From Cyclobacteriaceae bacterium (lineage in GTDB: Bacteria; Bacteroidota; Bacteroidia; Cytophagales; Cyclobacteriaceae): a stretch of DNA of 64,000 nucleotides. Positions within the stretch are counted from its first letter, which is position 1; each line of letters begins with the position of its first letter. A model generated the notes under the pieces. It searched no databases. It had not been told where the DNA came from and was given only the letters and a program-made list of their open reading frames with translations. The stretch spans positions 62,001 to 126,000 of the forward strand of contig JABFRS010000002.1 in the NCBI GenBank assembly GCA_013141055.1, written 5' to 3'. The position numbers were made by a program, and so were the translations under genes. This document shows positions 18,554 to 27,851 of the stretch, piece after piece.

Positions 18554-19510
18554 ATGAAAAAGTATCTCTTTTTGGCTCTGATTGCAGTTTTGCAAAGCAT
18601 CTTTTATGGCTGCTCCCCGAAGGAAAAAGCAGTAGAATTTACAGACTATGAGACAGTAACGAAAGACAGAGCTTTTCGATCAGAGATCAAAATTGGAAAT
18701 TTTGTAGAGCTCAGCAATGGTTATACCTATTATGAGTATGAAAAGAAGAATCCCGACACCGTTGTCGTTATGGTTCATGGATTTTCGGTGCCGTCCTACA
18801 TCTGGGATTCCACCTATAATGCTGCCGTGAAGCGCGGCTATAGTGCTTTACGTTATGATACGTATGGAAGAGGTTATTCTGAGAACCCGGATGTCACGTA
18901 TGATGTGACTCTTTTCACACATCAGTTAAAAGAACTTCTGGACACACTAAATATCAAAACGCGTGTGAATCTTCTGGGACTGTCTGATGGCGGAAGAACC
19001 ATCACCGTCTTCGCTGAGCAATATCCGGAGAGGATCATGAATCTGGTTTATGTTGATGCGGCAGGCTTTGAAGAGATTGCGGAGAATCTCCCCACTCCTG
19101 CTCCTGCCACTGAAGAAGAAATACTTGCAATAAAAAAAGCACGCTATCCAACCATGGCCAGTGGACAGATGGGCGACTTCTATGACTCAATTCCTTTTAA
19201 AGGATGGGACATTAAGTATAAAGAGTTCATGAAGTATAAAGGTTTTATGAGTGCACTTATCTCAACGGGTAAAAACAGAACCAGCCTTGATGCAAAGCAT
19301 AGGTCGGTTGCCGGATCCGGAATTCCTGTATTTGCTATCTGGGGTGAACATGATACCGTGGTAAAGTTGGATGATGTAAAGGATAATCTCCTTGACAGAA
19401 TTCCCAAGGTCGGTTTATTTGTAATTCCTAAAGCTGGCCACCTTCCTCAAATGGAGCAGACTAAACTATTCAACTCCATTCTATTTGATCAGATCATTCG
19501 ACGAAATTAA
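18554..19510 (+). CDS. Alpha/beta hydrolase lipoprotein
   Basis: A 318-residue lipoprotein with lipobox SIFYGC (Cys at 20). The alpha/beta hydrolase catalytic triad is visible: nucleophile S144 in GLSDGG, D267 in GEHDTVV and H296 in AGHLPQ, with oxyanion-region VHGFSVPSYIW at about residues 74-84. I start at the ATG at 18554; the reading frame extends upstream but contains no signal. It is likely periplasmic and membrane-anchored, hydrolysing an ester, lactone or similar bond. No operon partners are evident, and it diverges from the permease gene. Confidence 0.88.
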   Translation: MKKYLFLALIAVLQSIFYGCSPKEKAVEFTDYETVTKDRAFRSEIKIGNFVELSNGYTYYEYEKKNPDTVVVMVHGFSVPSYIWDSTYNAAVKRGYSALRYDTYGRGYSENPDVTYDVTLFTHQLKELLDTLNIKTRVNLLGLSDGGRTITVFAEQYPERIMNLVYVDAAGFEEIAENLPTPAPATEEEILAIKKARYPTMASGQMGDFYDSIPFKGWDIKYKEFMKYKGFMSALISTGKNRTSLDAKHRSVAGSGIPVFAIWGEHDTVVKLDDVKDNLLDRIPKVGLFVIPKAGHLPQMEQTKLFNSILFDQIIRRN

Positions 19511-19513
19511 GAG

Positions 19514-19954
19514 CTAACGTTTATGATACGAATCTGCACTCCACGAATAATGGGAGACGCATGATAGAAGCAGCGCACCGGCACTAGCCGCAAAGACAGA
19601 ATAGTTAAACGGTTCTTTTATATGAAAGGAAAAGGCCATGCTTAAAGCAAACAATGCCGTCAGGGCAAAGCTTCCAAGGGCAACAAGCCTTGTTTGAAAT
19701 CCAATGATCAGCAATACACCAAAGATTGCTTCGGCGAACGTTGCTATCCATGCCATTACATCTGACAGTGATCTTCCAAGGAATGGAAGCAGCATAAAAG
19801 TGTAGTCCTGAAAATTTTGCCAGCTTCCCCACCCTACACTATTCTGACCTGCCGGACCGAGTACTCCAAAGCGATCCAGCACCGGATAGATAAATCCGAT
19901 TCCTAATGCCAGTCTCAAATAAAGCTGGGCGTAACGTGTAGTTGAAGAATTCAA
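19514..19954 (-). CDS. DoxX-family membrane protein
   Basis: A 146-residue protein with four hydrophobic helices and the DoxX pattern (LYLRLALGIGFIYPVLDRFG, AWIATFAEAIFGVLLIIGF). DoxX proteins are small inner-membrane proteins often linked to thiol redox, but their role is not settled. It overlaps the upstream regulator by four bases (stop/start), so the regulator and this gene are co-translated. It may be a target or partner of the regulator. It converges with the hydrolase gene, with three bases between stops. Confidence 0.8.
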   Translation of the reverse strand: MNSSTTRYAQLYLRLALGIGFIYPVLDRFGVLGPAGQNSVGWGSWQNFQDYTFMLLPFLGRSLSDVMAWIATFAEAIFGVLLIIGFQTRLVALGSFALTALFALSMAFSFHIKEPFNYSVFAASAGALLLSCVSHYSWSADSYHKR

Positions 19955-20841
19955 ACTGTTTCAGATTTAAGTTCAAGCTTGTAACCTCGACCATGAACAT
20001 TGGTGATGCAGATTTCAGGATCGTTGCTAAGTTTCTTTCTCAATTTTGAAACGAATACATCCAGACTTCTGCCAGTGATCACACCTTCGTTCTCCCAGAT
20101 CTCTTTCAAAAGATAATCGCGTTCTACCAGACTATTCAGATTTGCAGAAAGGATCGTCAGTAGTCTTGCCTCTTTATATGAAAGTGAGATGGATTCATTT
20201 TGATGAGTTAGTAATTGCTTCTCCTGATCAAAGCTGTATTTGCCTATGCTGATGCCCGTGGTATTAATTGGGGTTTTCGATATGTTGTCGTTTGGTGACT
20301 GCTTCTTCATGAAAATAAATGCGAATAGACCTGCACCCGCTAATGCCAACAGGGAAGCATACAGGTAAATGGATGTCGACGATTTATCCTTTGTTAAGGA
20401 TGTGAAAGCAATCTGAATATTGTAACACCCGTTGGGTTGAACACGACCGAGGCATGGAACAATATTATTTGCAGAGGGGCGGATCTCAAAGCCATAAATA
20501 ACCTCATTTGATTTACAATCAAAGACATGCACCATGTAATCCAGTGGCAGATCTGCCTGGTTGAGCTTGCTCCTAACGATGGTAACAAGCGTGTCAGGCA
20601 TAAAGGAAAATTGATTTTCGAATCTCAGAAGAAAGACATTCTCGCCTAACTTCTGAACGGGCAGGATCCTGGAAGTTGTGTCCCCACCATGAAGCAGAAG
20701 CTCATGGCCGATCTTTCGGATAATCAGTGCGGCTCTCTTCTCCAGGAATTCATCTTTGGATGAACTGTTCAGGAGCATGAACGCCGAAAAGGTCAGTATC
20801 ACACCTGAGAGGAGAAATATGAGTAATAGCTTCGATTTCAT
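19951..20841 (-). CDS. Membrane-bound OmpR/PhoB-type transcription regulator
   Basis: A 296-residue protein with an inverted ToxR-type plan. Residues 5-24 are a first membrane helix, 25-157 form an extracytoplasmic sensor with three Cys (109, 130, 139), 158-178 are a second helix, and 200-292 are a winged helix of the OmpR/PhoB type (RSLDVFVSKLRKKL, INVHGRGYKL-like end). No receiver domain is present, so it is a one-component system. The gene overlaps DoxX by four bases. Two direct repeats upstream of its start (20865-20895) may be its site. The Cys residues suggest redox sensing, which is inference. Confidence 0.8.
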   Translation of the reverse strand: MKSKLLLIFLLSGVILTFSAFMLLNSSSKDEFLEKRAALIIRKIGHELLLHGGDTTSRILPVQKLGENVFLLRFENQFSFMPDTLVTIVRSKLNQADLPLDYMVHVFDCKSNEVIYGFEIRPSANNIVPCLGRVQPNGCYNIQIAFTSLTKDKSSTSIYLYASLLALAGAGLFAFIFMKKQSPNDNISKTPINTTGISIGKYSFDQEKQLLTHQNESISLSYKEARLLTILSANLNSLVERDYLLKEIWENEGVITGRSLDVFVSKLRKKLSNDPEICITNVHGRGYKLELKSETV

Positions 20842-20864
20842 AGAATTTACCTTTGATTCAGGTG

Positions 20865-20895
20865 TTTTTACAATTGTGTTAACATCTTTTTACAA
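20865..20895. promoter_or_regulatory. Direct repeats TTTTTACAA with a TGTTAACA palindrome between
   Basis: TTTTTACAA occurs at 20865-20873 and 20887-20895, 22 bases apart, and a perfect TGTTAACA palindrome lies between at 20877-20884. OmpR-type winged helices bind direct repeats in helical phase. The position is 24 bases upstream of the regulator start at 20841 and within the divergent region to the gene at 20978. Candidate site, no promoter box was found. Confidence 0.35.
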
Positions 20896-20977
20896 CCCCC
20901 AGCCACCAGCCTGCCCTATCGATGGATACGTTTACGCAATCAGCAAAAACAAGGCTGAATAAACTTATTTAAACGAT

Positions 20978-22102
20978 ATGAAAAAACTTTTGATTCTCCT
21001 TTTGTTCATTTCCATTCAAACTTATTGTCAGAAGGCTACCTGGATCAAGAAGCCTAAGGAACAATGGCCAAATATAGCGATGATCAATGATGTGTGGTTC
21101 AGAAATGGCGAGCGATATGTTCATTCATCCTTTGAGTATGCAGCGACGGGATTTCTCATCAATACGGGTAAGGATACTCTTGCAGTTACCGCCAAGCATG
21201 TGCTTTGGGTCGCTAAATCAAAGCGGATGAATACCGTGGACTTGAAGAATGATCTTCAGAGATGGGTCATGCATCCTAAAGGCAATCCCAAAGACTCAGT
21301 TGTTATCGATAAGTTGATCAATACCGATTCCACAGAGAAACTTACTGGCCCAAATTCATCCATTCTTCAGCGTGACTGGATAGTGTTTTCAACGAAGTAT
21401 GTTTCTCCCCGTGTGCAACCGCTTACACCACGTCGCGAACCTGTCAGACCTGGTGAGCGCGTAAGATATTTCGGATGCCCTTACAATGATCCAACATGTG
21501 TTATGCTCGAGGCGACTGTTCTTCAGGTTGAATGTAACAAGATCATCTTCTCGTTTCCGAAAGGCGCCAATGTGGGTGGTGCAAGTGGCTCCCCTCTTGT
21601 TGATGAGAATGGATTGCTGATTGGAATTCTTGGCGGAGCCTCTTCCGATAAAGCCACTGGAGAGAAAGCTCTCTATGCTGTTTCAACCCGATATCTTTTT
21701 GATATTCTCGATGGAAAGAAGCCATTGAATGTTCCTTTGATCCCATTCGCAGAAGCTTTAAGAAAAGAGATTGCCAGCAAAGGTGAAACTGCCGCCATGA
21801 AGAAGTTCGGCGCTTTGAAGAATGACGAAATGAGTTGCTTCACATACGATTTCACTGTTGAAAATATCAACAGTCTTGGTGACGAGTATTTGGCAGATAA
21901 TAAAACTGATCTCGCCATTGTTGTTTACAAGATCAGTGCAAAAGAGTTATCCTTTTCACCAACCTACTACCGACTTGGTAAAGCGTATGAAGCAAAAGGA
22001 AATATAGGATTGGCAATCGAATCGTATGAGAAAGCCATAAAGTTGTGGCCTGATAATAAGGAGGCTGTTGACGCTTTGAAATCATTAAGAGAGAGATGTT
22101 GA
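20978..22102 (+). CDS. Secreted trypsin-like serine protease with C-terminal TPR
   Basis: A 374-residue protein with a signal peptide (LLILLLFISIQTYC). The protease domain (about 50-250) shows the chymotrypsin-fold triad: H74 in TAKHVLWV, D133 in RDWIVF and S205 in GGASGSPLV. Residues 290-374 include a TPR pair (LSFSPTYYRLGKAYEAKGN, GLAIESYEKAIKLWPDN). The Cys after the signal core may be lipidated (TYC), giving a membrane-anchored protein, but the lipobox is weak. The role is probably envelope protein quality control or processing; no PDZ domain is present, unlike HtrA. Confidence 0.85.
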   Translation: MKKLLILLLFISIQTYCQKATWIKKPKEQWPNIAMINDVWFRNGERYVHSSFEYAATGFLINTGKDTLAVTAKHVLWVAKSKRMNTVDLKNDLQRWVMHPKGNPKDSVVIDKLINTDSTEKLTGPNSSILQRDWIVFSTKYVSPRVQPLTPRREPVRPGERVRYFGCPYNDPTCVMLEATVLQVECNKIIFSFPKGANVGGASGSPLVDENGLLIGILGGASSDKATGEKALYAVSTRYLFDILDGKKPLNVPLIPFAEALRKEIASKGETAAMKKFGALKNDEMSCFTYDFTVENINSLGDEYLADNKTDLAIVVYKISAKELSFSPTYYRLGKAYEAKGNIGLAIESYEKAIKLWPDNKEAVDALKSLRERC

Positions 22103-22112
22103 AAGAATTGAG

Positions 22113-22144
22113 GAAGCGCCGGATATTTAGTGATCAGGCGCTTC
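22113..22144. terminator. Weak hairpin after the serine protease
   Basis: GAAGCGCC (22113-22120) pairs with GGCGCTTC (22137-22144) with a 16-base loop. No T run follows on the plus strand, so termination strength is uncertain. Confidence 0.4.
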
Positions 22145-22275
22145 TTCAAAATTTGCTGGAATTAGCTTATTAAGGGTGGGGGGAATGATTTTTGTGCAAG
22201 TCTTGGAGATTATCAAATGATATTCACTTATTTGATGAAGTATCAAATTCATTAAATTTGAGTTCTTTAAGCCCT

Positions 22276-22938
22276 ATGAGACCATTACTCCTATTCGCTT
22301 TTATTCTAGCAGCATTCTCAGGTTGTACCAGGAAGGAAGAATTTGTTGTAGGCTGCCCATTGGCTCCGCCATCTTCTAATTTTCCTGACAGAAGTACAAC
22401 TTCCATGTCCATTGGTGGAGATGATTCTTATTTCAACATTCAGGTGTTGAATAATGATTACCAGTTTAAGAGCAATAAGGTAAACTTTAATATGGAATGT
22501 ATTGGCGTGACCATTACGAATGGTACCTCATCCTGTGCGCTAGGTGATGCTTATGGCAATGCCATTTTCAGGTTTTATATCGTCTTGCCAAACGATGATC
22601 AATCGCTCTATGATAATATTGGAGTGAAGCAGCCGCTGAAGAGAACAGAGACATTGTTCGCAACCCGTTTCCCGGAATTGCAGGGACACTTTTCAATTCA
22701 TGACTATTGTAATGACTTTAATCAGGTTGTTGAAGAAGATATTAGCCAATCCTATTACCAGTTCAACAGCATTGAGTTGGAAAATTCAGTTAACTACATG
22801 TATGAACAAACACCTGTATCGAAAAGATTCTTTTTCGTAACGGGCGAGCTCTATTGCCATGTACTATTGAACGGAAAGTCGGAACTGGTGAAGGCAGAGT
22901 ATAGAATGAGATTCATCATGGACGATTATGTGTTGTAA
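22276..22938 (+). CDS. Hypothetical lipoprotein
   Basis: A 220-residue protein with lipobox AAFSGC from the ATG at 22276 (MRPLLLFAFILAAFSGC). The frame runs upstream, but the added residues have no signal character. The mature part has Ser/Asn-rich, acidic beta-type sequence with four or five Cys, and I find no known domain. It is an isolated gene between a hairpin at 22113-22144 and a convergent sugar-isomerase-like gene. Confidence 0.7.
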   Translation: MRPLLLFAFILAAFSGCTRKEEFVVGCPLAPPSSNFPDRSTTSMSIGGDDSYFNIQVLNNDYQFKSNKVNFNMECIGVTITNGTSSCALGDAYGNAIFRFYIVLPNDDQSLYDNIGVKQPLKRTETLFATRFPELQGHFSIHDYCNDFNQVVEEDISQSYYQFNSIELENSVNYMYEQTPVSKRFFFVTGELYCHVLLNGKSELVKAEYRMRFIMDDYVL

Positions 22939-22969
22939 CCGACCTGAAAATACTCAACGCAACAATAAA

Positions 22970-23944
22970 TTATTTCTCTAATTCCAATCCTGTAAGATAC
23001 ACGTAGCTCTTCTTCAAATCCTCGGTTGAGTTTGGAGCAATGTCACGTTCAACAACAAAGTGCTCAACTCCTGATTTTACTGCGTGAGATAAGATTGATT
23101 TGAGATCCATCACTCCGCTGCCTGCGTTTGCAAGATGCGGGAATAGCTCCATCCATTGACCCGGGTCTCCGCCATCACCTGAAAAGCGAACCTCTTTTGC
23201 CATGTCTTTTACATGCATTGATTTAAAACGACCGGCATATTTGTCAAGCAATGCAGGAATATTTACACCAGCAGCGGCTACCCAATAAATGTCCATTTGA
23301 AAGAATACCTTTTTAGGATCGGTTCTTTCCATGATCAGATCAAAAGGAATAGTTCCATCAAGAGGCTTCAATCCATTTCCATGATTGTGATAAGCAAACC
23401 TGATCCCGTATTTATTAGCTTGTGTTCCTATCTCGTTGAATTCATCTGCCTGAGCTTTGTAACCATCAAGGTTTGGCTGTGTTTGTGCAGATGGTAAAAT
23501 GACATACTTCGCACCAATAAGATTAGCCGCTTCTGCCAACGGTCCCATGCTCTGCTTCAAGGTTGGCAATCCGCAATGTATCGACGGCGCTGTTAATCCA
23601 TTATCGTCAAGAATTTTCCGGGCTTCCTTTGCACTCTTACCATAAAATGCGCTTCCGCTAAATCCTAAAGAAGGCGTTACAGATGCCCATCTTTCTTTTT
23701 CTTCTGCGGGACTGAAAGGATAAGGTCCATAGAATTCAATTTCTTTAAAACCTATTTGGGCAATCTTCTTTAATGTTCCTGGAAAGTCCTTTTCAAGATC
23801 TCTTGGGACAGAGAAAAGTCCAACGCCAAGCTTTTTCAAAGCGTTACTCTTTTGAAACTCAGCCTGTGCATTCCATTGTGGTAAGAGCATACCACCTGCT
23901 ACAATAGCTGCTGATTTTTTGAGAAAGTCCCTTCGCTGTGACAT
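22970..23944 (-). CDS. Tat-exported sugar phosphate isomerase/epimerase-like protein
   Basis: A 324-residue protein with a twin-arginine signal (MSQRRDFLKKSAAIVAGGML) followed by a xylose-isomerase-like TIM barrel. Motifs are GFKEIEFYGPYP, SIHCGLP, AYHNHG, FFQMDIYWVAAAG and SMHVKDM, the metal-binding strand ends typical of the AP-endonuclease 2 superfamily. Tat-dependent members of this family are common in Bacteroidota carbohydrate loci and are probably keto-sugar or inositol-type isomerases in the periplasm. The substrate is unknown. No polysaccharide-utilisation genes (SusC/D) are adjacent. Confidence 0.88.
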   Translation of the reverse strand: MSQRRDFLKKSAAIVAGGMLLPQWNAQAEFQKSNALKKLGVGLFSVPRDLEKDFPGTLKKIAQIGFKEIEFYGPYPFSPAEEKERWASVTPSLGFSGSAFYGKSAKEARKILDDNGLTAPSIHCGLPTLKQSMGPLAEAANLIGAKYVILPSAQTQPNLDGYKAQADEFNEIGTQANKYGIRFAYHNHGNGLKPLDGTIPFDLIMERTDPKKVFFQMDIYWVAAAGVNIPALLDKYAGRFKSMHVKDMAKEVRFSGDGGDPGQWMELFPHLANAGSGVMDLKSILSHAVKSGVEHFVVERDIAPNSTEDLKKSYVYLTGLELEK

Positions 23945-24037
23945 TGGATAATAGTTAAACTTGAATATCAGTTCAATTACACGAAAAGGAAAATGGAACG
24001 CAAGGGTTTTGGAAAGAATTCAGGATGCATTCCTACT

Positions 24038-26443
24038 TCATTCACTTCGCAAAGCATGAACAGGATTAGATCTTGCCGCTTTGATGAAATGATAGCTTAC
24101 GGTAAGCCAGGCAATGACCGTTGCCAGCAATCCGCTTAATAGAAATACTGTCGGTCCCAGCCTGATGCGATAAGCAAATGTGTCGAGCCAATTGTGCATG
24201 GCATACCAGGCAAATGCAGCTGCTATTATAAAAGAGATTCCTACCAGAATCATGAACTCCCTGGAAAGCATTGTATTAATGGATTGAACGGAGGCACCCA
24301 TTACTTTTCGGATCCCTATCTCCCGTGTACGCTGCTCAGCTGTGAAAGAAGCAAGTCCCAGAAGTCCAAGACATGCTACAAAAATGGCTATACCGCTAAG
24401 AACCGTGAACAATTGCCCAAGACGTTGATCCTCTCTGAAGAGCAGATCAAAATTTTCATCAAGAAAGGAGTATTCAAAAGGTTCGTTGGCGGCATACCTC
24501 TTCCAAAGGGTTTCTATTGAAGCAACCGCCTCTTTTGGATTTCCATTATAACGAATAAGGATATTGTTAGAACGTTTTTGGAAATGAATAAGAAGTGGAT
24601 TCACTTTCGTTTTGAATGATTCAAAGTTGAAGTCTTTCACTACTCCTACAACATGATAACTAATACTTTGATCAAAAGGATCTGTTAGTTTTTCTTTAAG
24701 AGGATTGCTCCAGCCCAGTTCTTTGACAGTGGCTTCGTTAATTACAATCGCTGCGGAATCTGACGGAAAGTCTTTTGAAAAATAGCGGCCTTGCACAATA
24801 TCTATTTTAAGGACATTGAGATTGTTATAATCTGCTGCATAGTTTCTTATCAGAAGATCACGTTTGGTTCCAACGGGTCGGAACAGACTCACATCATTAA
24901 TGCCAGGGAAGACAATATTTGTAAAACTTGCATTCTCCACTCCTGCCTGACCAGTGATGGCTACCAAAAATGCATCTGCATTGGTCTCCAGCCTGTTCGT
25001 GTTTTTTACAGCCAATACGTTCTGTTTGTCGAGACCAATATTTTTTTCCTGAAGGAAGCTAAGTTGATTATAAACTACCGTTGTGCAGATGATCAAAGCA
25101 ATGGAGATGCTGAATTGAACCACTACGAGGGAACTTCTGATTCCTTTGCTTTTCATTCCCGATCGCACATTGCCTTTCAAAACATCTATTGGATTAAAAG
25201 AAGTCAGGTAAAGAGCAGGATAACTGCCAGCCAGAAGAGAAACAGTAATAAAAATTGTAAAAATGGATCCGAGAATTATTGGAGAAAAGATTGCATTAAA
25301 CAAAAGAACTTTTCCGGATAGTAGATTAAACGATGGCAGTAGAAAATAAACTCCCGCAATTGCAATGATAGTTGCTCCAAAAACGTAAATGAATGATTCT
25401 GACAAGAACTGGATGACAAGTCTGGAACGTGCAGAGCCGAGAGTTTTACGCAATCCAACTTCCTTAGCCCGACTGGCAGACCGGGCCGTTGAGAGATTCA
25501 TAAAATTTATGCAGGCAATTAACAGGATAAATATTCCAACTGCCGATATGATATAGACGTATTTGATGTCGCTGACGGGATTGAGGTTATCCTGGATATC
25601 GGGATAATACAAATGACTGCTGGACATCGGGTAAGAGTAATATGAATAGATGCCACCTTGTTTTTCAAACTCTTTAAAACTTATTCCGAAACCATCTTCC
25701 AGTTCGGGAGCAATGTGTTTCTCTACAAAGGCTCTAAGCTTCTGATCAATCAGTTCAATTTTTGTCTTCGGATTTTTTCTAAAGTAAGTATGAGTTGCGT
25801 CATTATCTCCCCACCCTCCCTTCATCATGTTTTTATCAGATGCAGCGGATAGCAGCATATCAAACTGTATGTGAGAATTGACGGGAGCCTCCTGAACAAT
25901 ACCGGTGACCTTAAATGCTTCGTTGTCTTTTCCTATAACGATGATCTTTCCAAGAGCAGATTGATCTCCGAAATACTTAACAGATGTTGTATGAGTTATT
26001 ACAATGCTGCTAGGTTCTTTGAGAACAGTTTTAGGATCGCCTTCCAGCAGGTCAAAACTGAAGAATGCAAAGAAATTGGAATCAACGTAAAGGACTTTTG
26101 TTTCAGTAAAGAACTTGTCTTCATACTTGACGACGATACTTCTTTTTGGCTTGATACGAATGGCCTGTTCCACACCGGGTATCGCATTGGACATTTCGCC
26201 AGCAAGCGGTGGGCAGGATGACGCAACCTGAAACTCCTGACCTCCAATTTTGGCATGAAGGCCAACATGATAGATGTTTTGATAATCCTTATGAAATCTG
26301 TCGAAGAGGAGCTCATCAGAGATGTATAAGCCAATCAGAAAGCAGGCTGTTAGTCCAAATGCTAATCCGGCAATGTTGAGTATTGCATAAAACTTATGCT
26401 TGACAATATTGCGAAAAGCAACTTTGAAATAGTTACGGAGCAT
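24038..26443 (-). CDS. FtsX-domain ABC transporter permease (MacB-like)
   Basis: An 801-residue permease with the same plan as the protein at 16004-18415: N-terminal helix (HKFYAILNIAGLAFGLTACFL), two MacB-like periplasmic domains, and C-terminal helices with the loop EQRTREIGIRKVMGASVQSI. The second FtsX part has the TM motif FSISIALIICTTVV. Identity to the first copy seems moderate, suggesting paralogues rather than a recent duplication. No ATPase gene is adjacent. The 5' end at 26443 starts with MLRNYFKVAFRNIV. Confidence 0.88.
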   Translation of the reverse strand: MLRNYFKVAFRNIVKHKFYAILNIAGLAFGLTACFLIGLYISDELLFDRFHKDYQNIYHVGLHAKIGGQEFQVASSCPPLAGEMSNAIPGVEQAIRIKPKRSIVVKYEDKFFTETKVLYVDSNFFAFFSFDLLEGDPKTVLKEPSSIVITHTTSVKYFGDQSALGKIIVIGKDNEAFKVTGIVQEAPVNSHIQFDMLLSAASDKNMMKGGWGDNDATHTYFRKNPKTKIELIDQKLRAFVEKHIAPELEDGFGISFKEFEKQGGIYSYYSYPMSSSHLYYPDIQDNLNPVSDIKYVYIISAVGIFILLIACINFMNLSTARSASRAKEVGLRKTLGSARSRLVIQFLSESFIYVFGATIIAIAGVYFLLPSFNLLSGKVLLFNAIFSPIILGSIFTIFITVSLLAGSYPALYLTSFNPIDVLKGNVRSGMKSKGIRSSLVVVQFSISIALIICTTVVYNQLSFLQEKNIGLDKQNVLAVKNTNRLETNADAFLVAITGQAGVENASFTNIVFPGINDVSLFRPVGTKRDLLIRNYAADYNNLNVLKIDIVQGRYFSKDFPSDSAAIVINEATVKELGWSNPLKEKLTDPFDQSISYHVVGVVKDFNFESFKTKVNPLLIHFQKRSNNILIRYNGNPKEAVASIETLWKRYAANEPFEYSFLDENFDLLFREDQRLGQLFTVLSGIAIFVACLGLLGLASFTAEQRTREIGIRKVMGASVQSINTMLSREFMILVGISFIIAAAFAWYAMHNWLDTFAYRIRLGPTVFLLSGLLATVIAWLTVSYHFIKAARSNPVHALRSE

Positions 26444-26640
26444 TTGGTTAATTCAGGTATCAGACCTAAGATGATCCAGGAGTCATAAAAGTCTTAAGAA
26501 AGGTGAAATATTTATAACGGCATCAATGGATATTTAAACTACTTTGTCTACATCATGAACTGATATGGCTGTTTTTTTTAATTCTGGAACTGTTTTTTAG
26601 TGAAATTAAAGTTCAATTTGCCTTCGTAAATTAGATTTAA

Positions 26641-27813
26641 ATGCAATCCATTGATGTTATTCGGGCAAGGAAAGAAACTCCTGCCTCAGCCAGTATTATT
26701 CATTTCAATAATGCGGGTTCTTCACTTACTCCACTCCCGGTTCAGCAGGTAGTGACTTCCTATCAGCAGATCGAGTATAATCTGGGAGGATACGAAACTT
26801 TCGACAAGCATCTTTCTCAAATCAATGATGTGTATGGAAAGATCGCTGCACTTATCGGTGCTGATGCTGAAGAGATAGCAATTACCACGAGTGCCAGTCA
26901 CAGTTATGGCCTTGCACTGCAAAGTCTGAAACTTAAAAGTGGCGACAAGGTTCTATGCTGTCATGCTGAATACATCAGCAATTACATGGGGCTGTTGTTG
27001 CAGCAACGTCAGGGAATTGAAGTAGTAGTAGTGCCTGATGATGAGCATGGACAAATTGATCTTGTTGCACTTGAAAAAGCAATTGATAGCAATACTAAAC
27101 TTATTTCATTGACTCACATACCTACCAGCGGTGGGTTGATCAATCCTGCAGAAGAGGTTGGCAAGATTGCCCGCCGTCATGGCATTCTGTATATTCTGGA
27201 TGCATGCCAGAGTGTAGGACAGATCAAGGTGGATGTGTCGAAGATAGGTTGTGATATGTTGGCGGCTACAGGAAGGAAATATCTGAGAGGCCCACGAGGT
27301 ACTGGGTTCCTGTATGTAAAGAAAGATCTGTTGCCCCGAATGGAGCCTCCTATTGTGGATGGTTGGGGTGGAGAATGGACAACTATGAATGATTTTCAAT
27401 ACCGGCCGGGGCGGAAGAGAATGGAACTATATGAGAAGAACTTTGCTGACGTCCTTGGACTAGGCGAAGCTGCATCATATGCCAATTCCTGGGGAATGGA
27501 GAATGTTGAAGCAAGGAATATATACCTCGGAAAAACCCTGAGAGATCAACTGGCGGGTATTAAAAATGTGAAGGTCAGAGATAAAGGCTTAAGACTGGGT
27601 GGCATTGTTACATTCACTATGGATGGAAAGGATCATGGAAAAGTTCACCAGGAACTTCGGGCTCAGAACATCCATTTAAGCATCTCTTTGGGTGCTGGCG
27701 CCCGGCTGGATCTAGGTCAGAGAGGTATTGAGAGCGTATTGAGAGCGTCAGTCCACTACTATAATACGGAGGAAGAAATTAAAATTTTAACAACGGTCTT
27801 GGGAAAGCTTTAA
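26641..27813 (+). CDS. Class V aminotransferase-fold PLP enzyme (cysteine desulfurase-like)
   Basis: A 390-residue fold-type I PLP enzyme. The motif for the PLP lysine is AATGRKYLRGPRGTGFLYV, and other landmarks are ITTSASHSYGLALQSL, SLTHIPTSGGLINP and YILDACQSVGQIKVD with the Asp that contacts the pyridine nitrogen. A distinct feature is that the sequence lacks the Cys loop of IscS/NifS, so desulfurase activity is doubtful; isopenicillin-N epimerase or kynureninase-like relatives are possible. No RBS is clear, as usual in this group. It is a lone gene followed nine bases later by a lipoprotein. Confidence 0.85.
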   Translation: MQSIDVIRARKETPASASIIHFNNAGSSLTPLPVQQVVTSYQQIEYNLGGYETFDKHLSQINDVYGKIAALIGADAEEIAITTSASHSYGLALQSLKLKSGDKVLCCHAEYISNYMGLLLQQRQGIEVVVVPDDEHGQIDLVALEKAIDSNTKLISLTHIPTSGGLINPAEEVGKIARRHGILYILDACQSVGQIKVDVSKIGCDMLAATGRKYLRGPRGTGFLYVKKDLLPRMEPPIVDGWGGEWTTMNDFQYRPGRKRMELYEKNFADVLGLGEAASYANSWGMENVEARNIYLGKTLRDQLAGIKNVKVRDKGLRLGGIVTFTMDGKDHGKVHQELRAQNIHLSISLGAGARLDLGQRGIESVLRASVHYYNTEEEIKILTTVLGKL

Positions 27814-27851
27814 ATTCTTCGTTGATTCGAAAACCTAAACCTGGATCATCA

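Noticed and set aside
26641..27813. Cysteine desulfurase SufS/IscS
   Set aside because: The Cys loop is not recognisable and no iron-sulfur cluster genes are adjacent.
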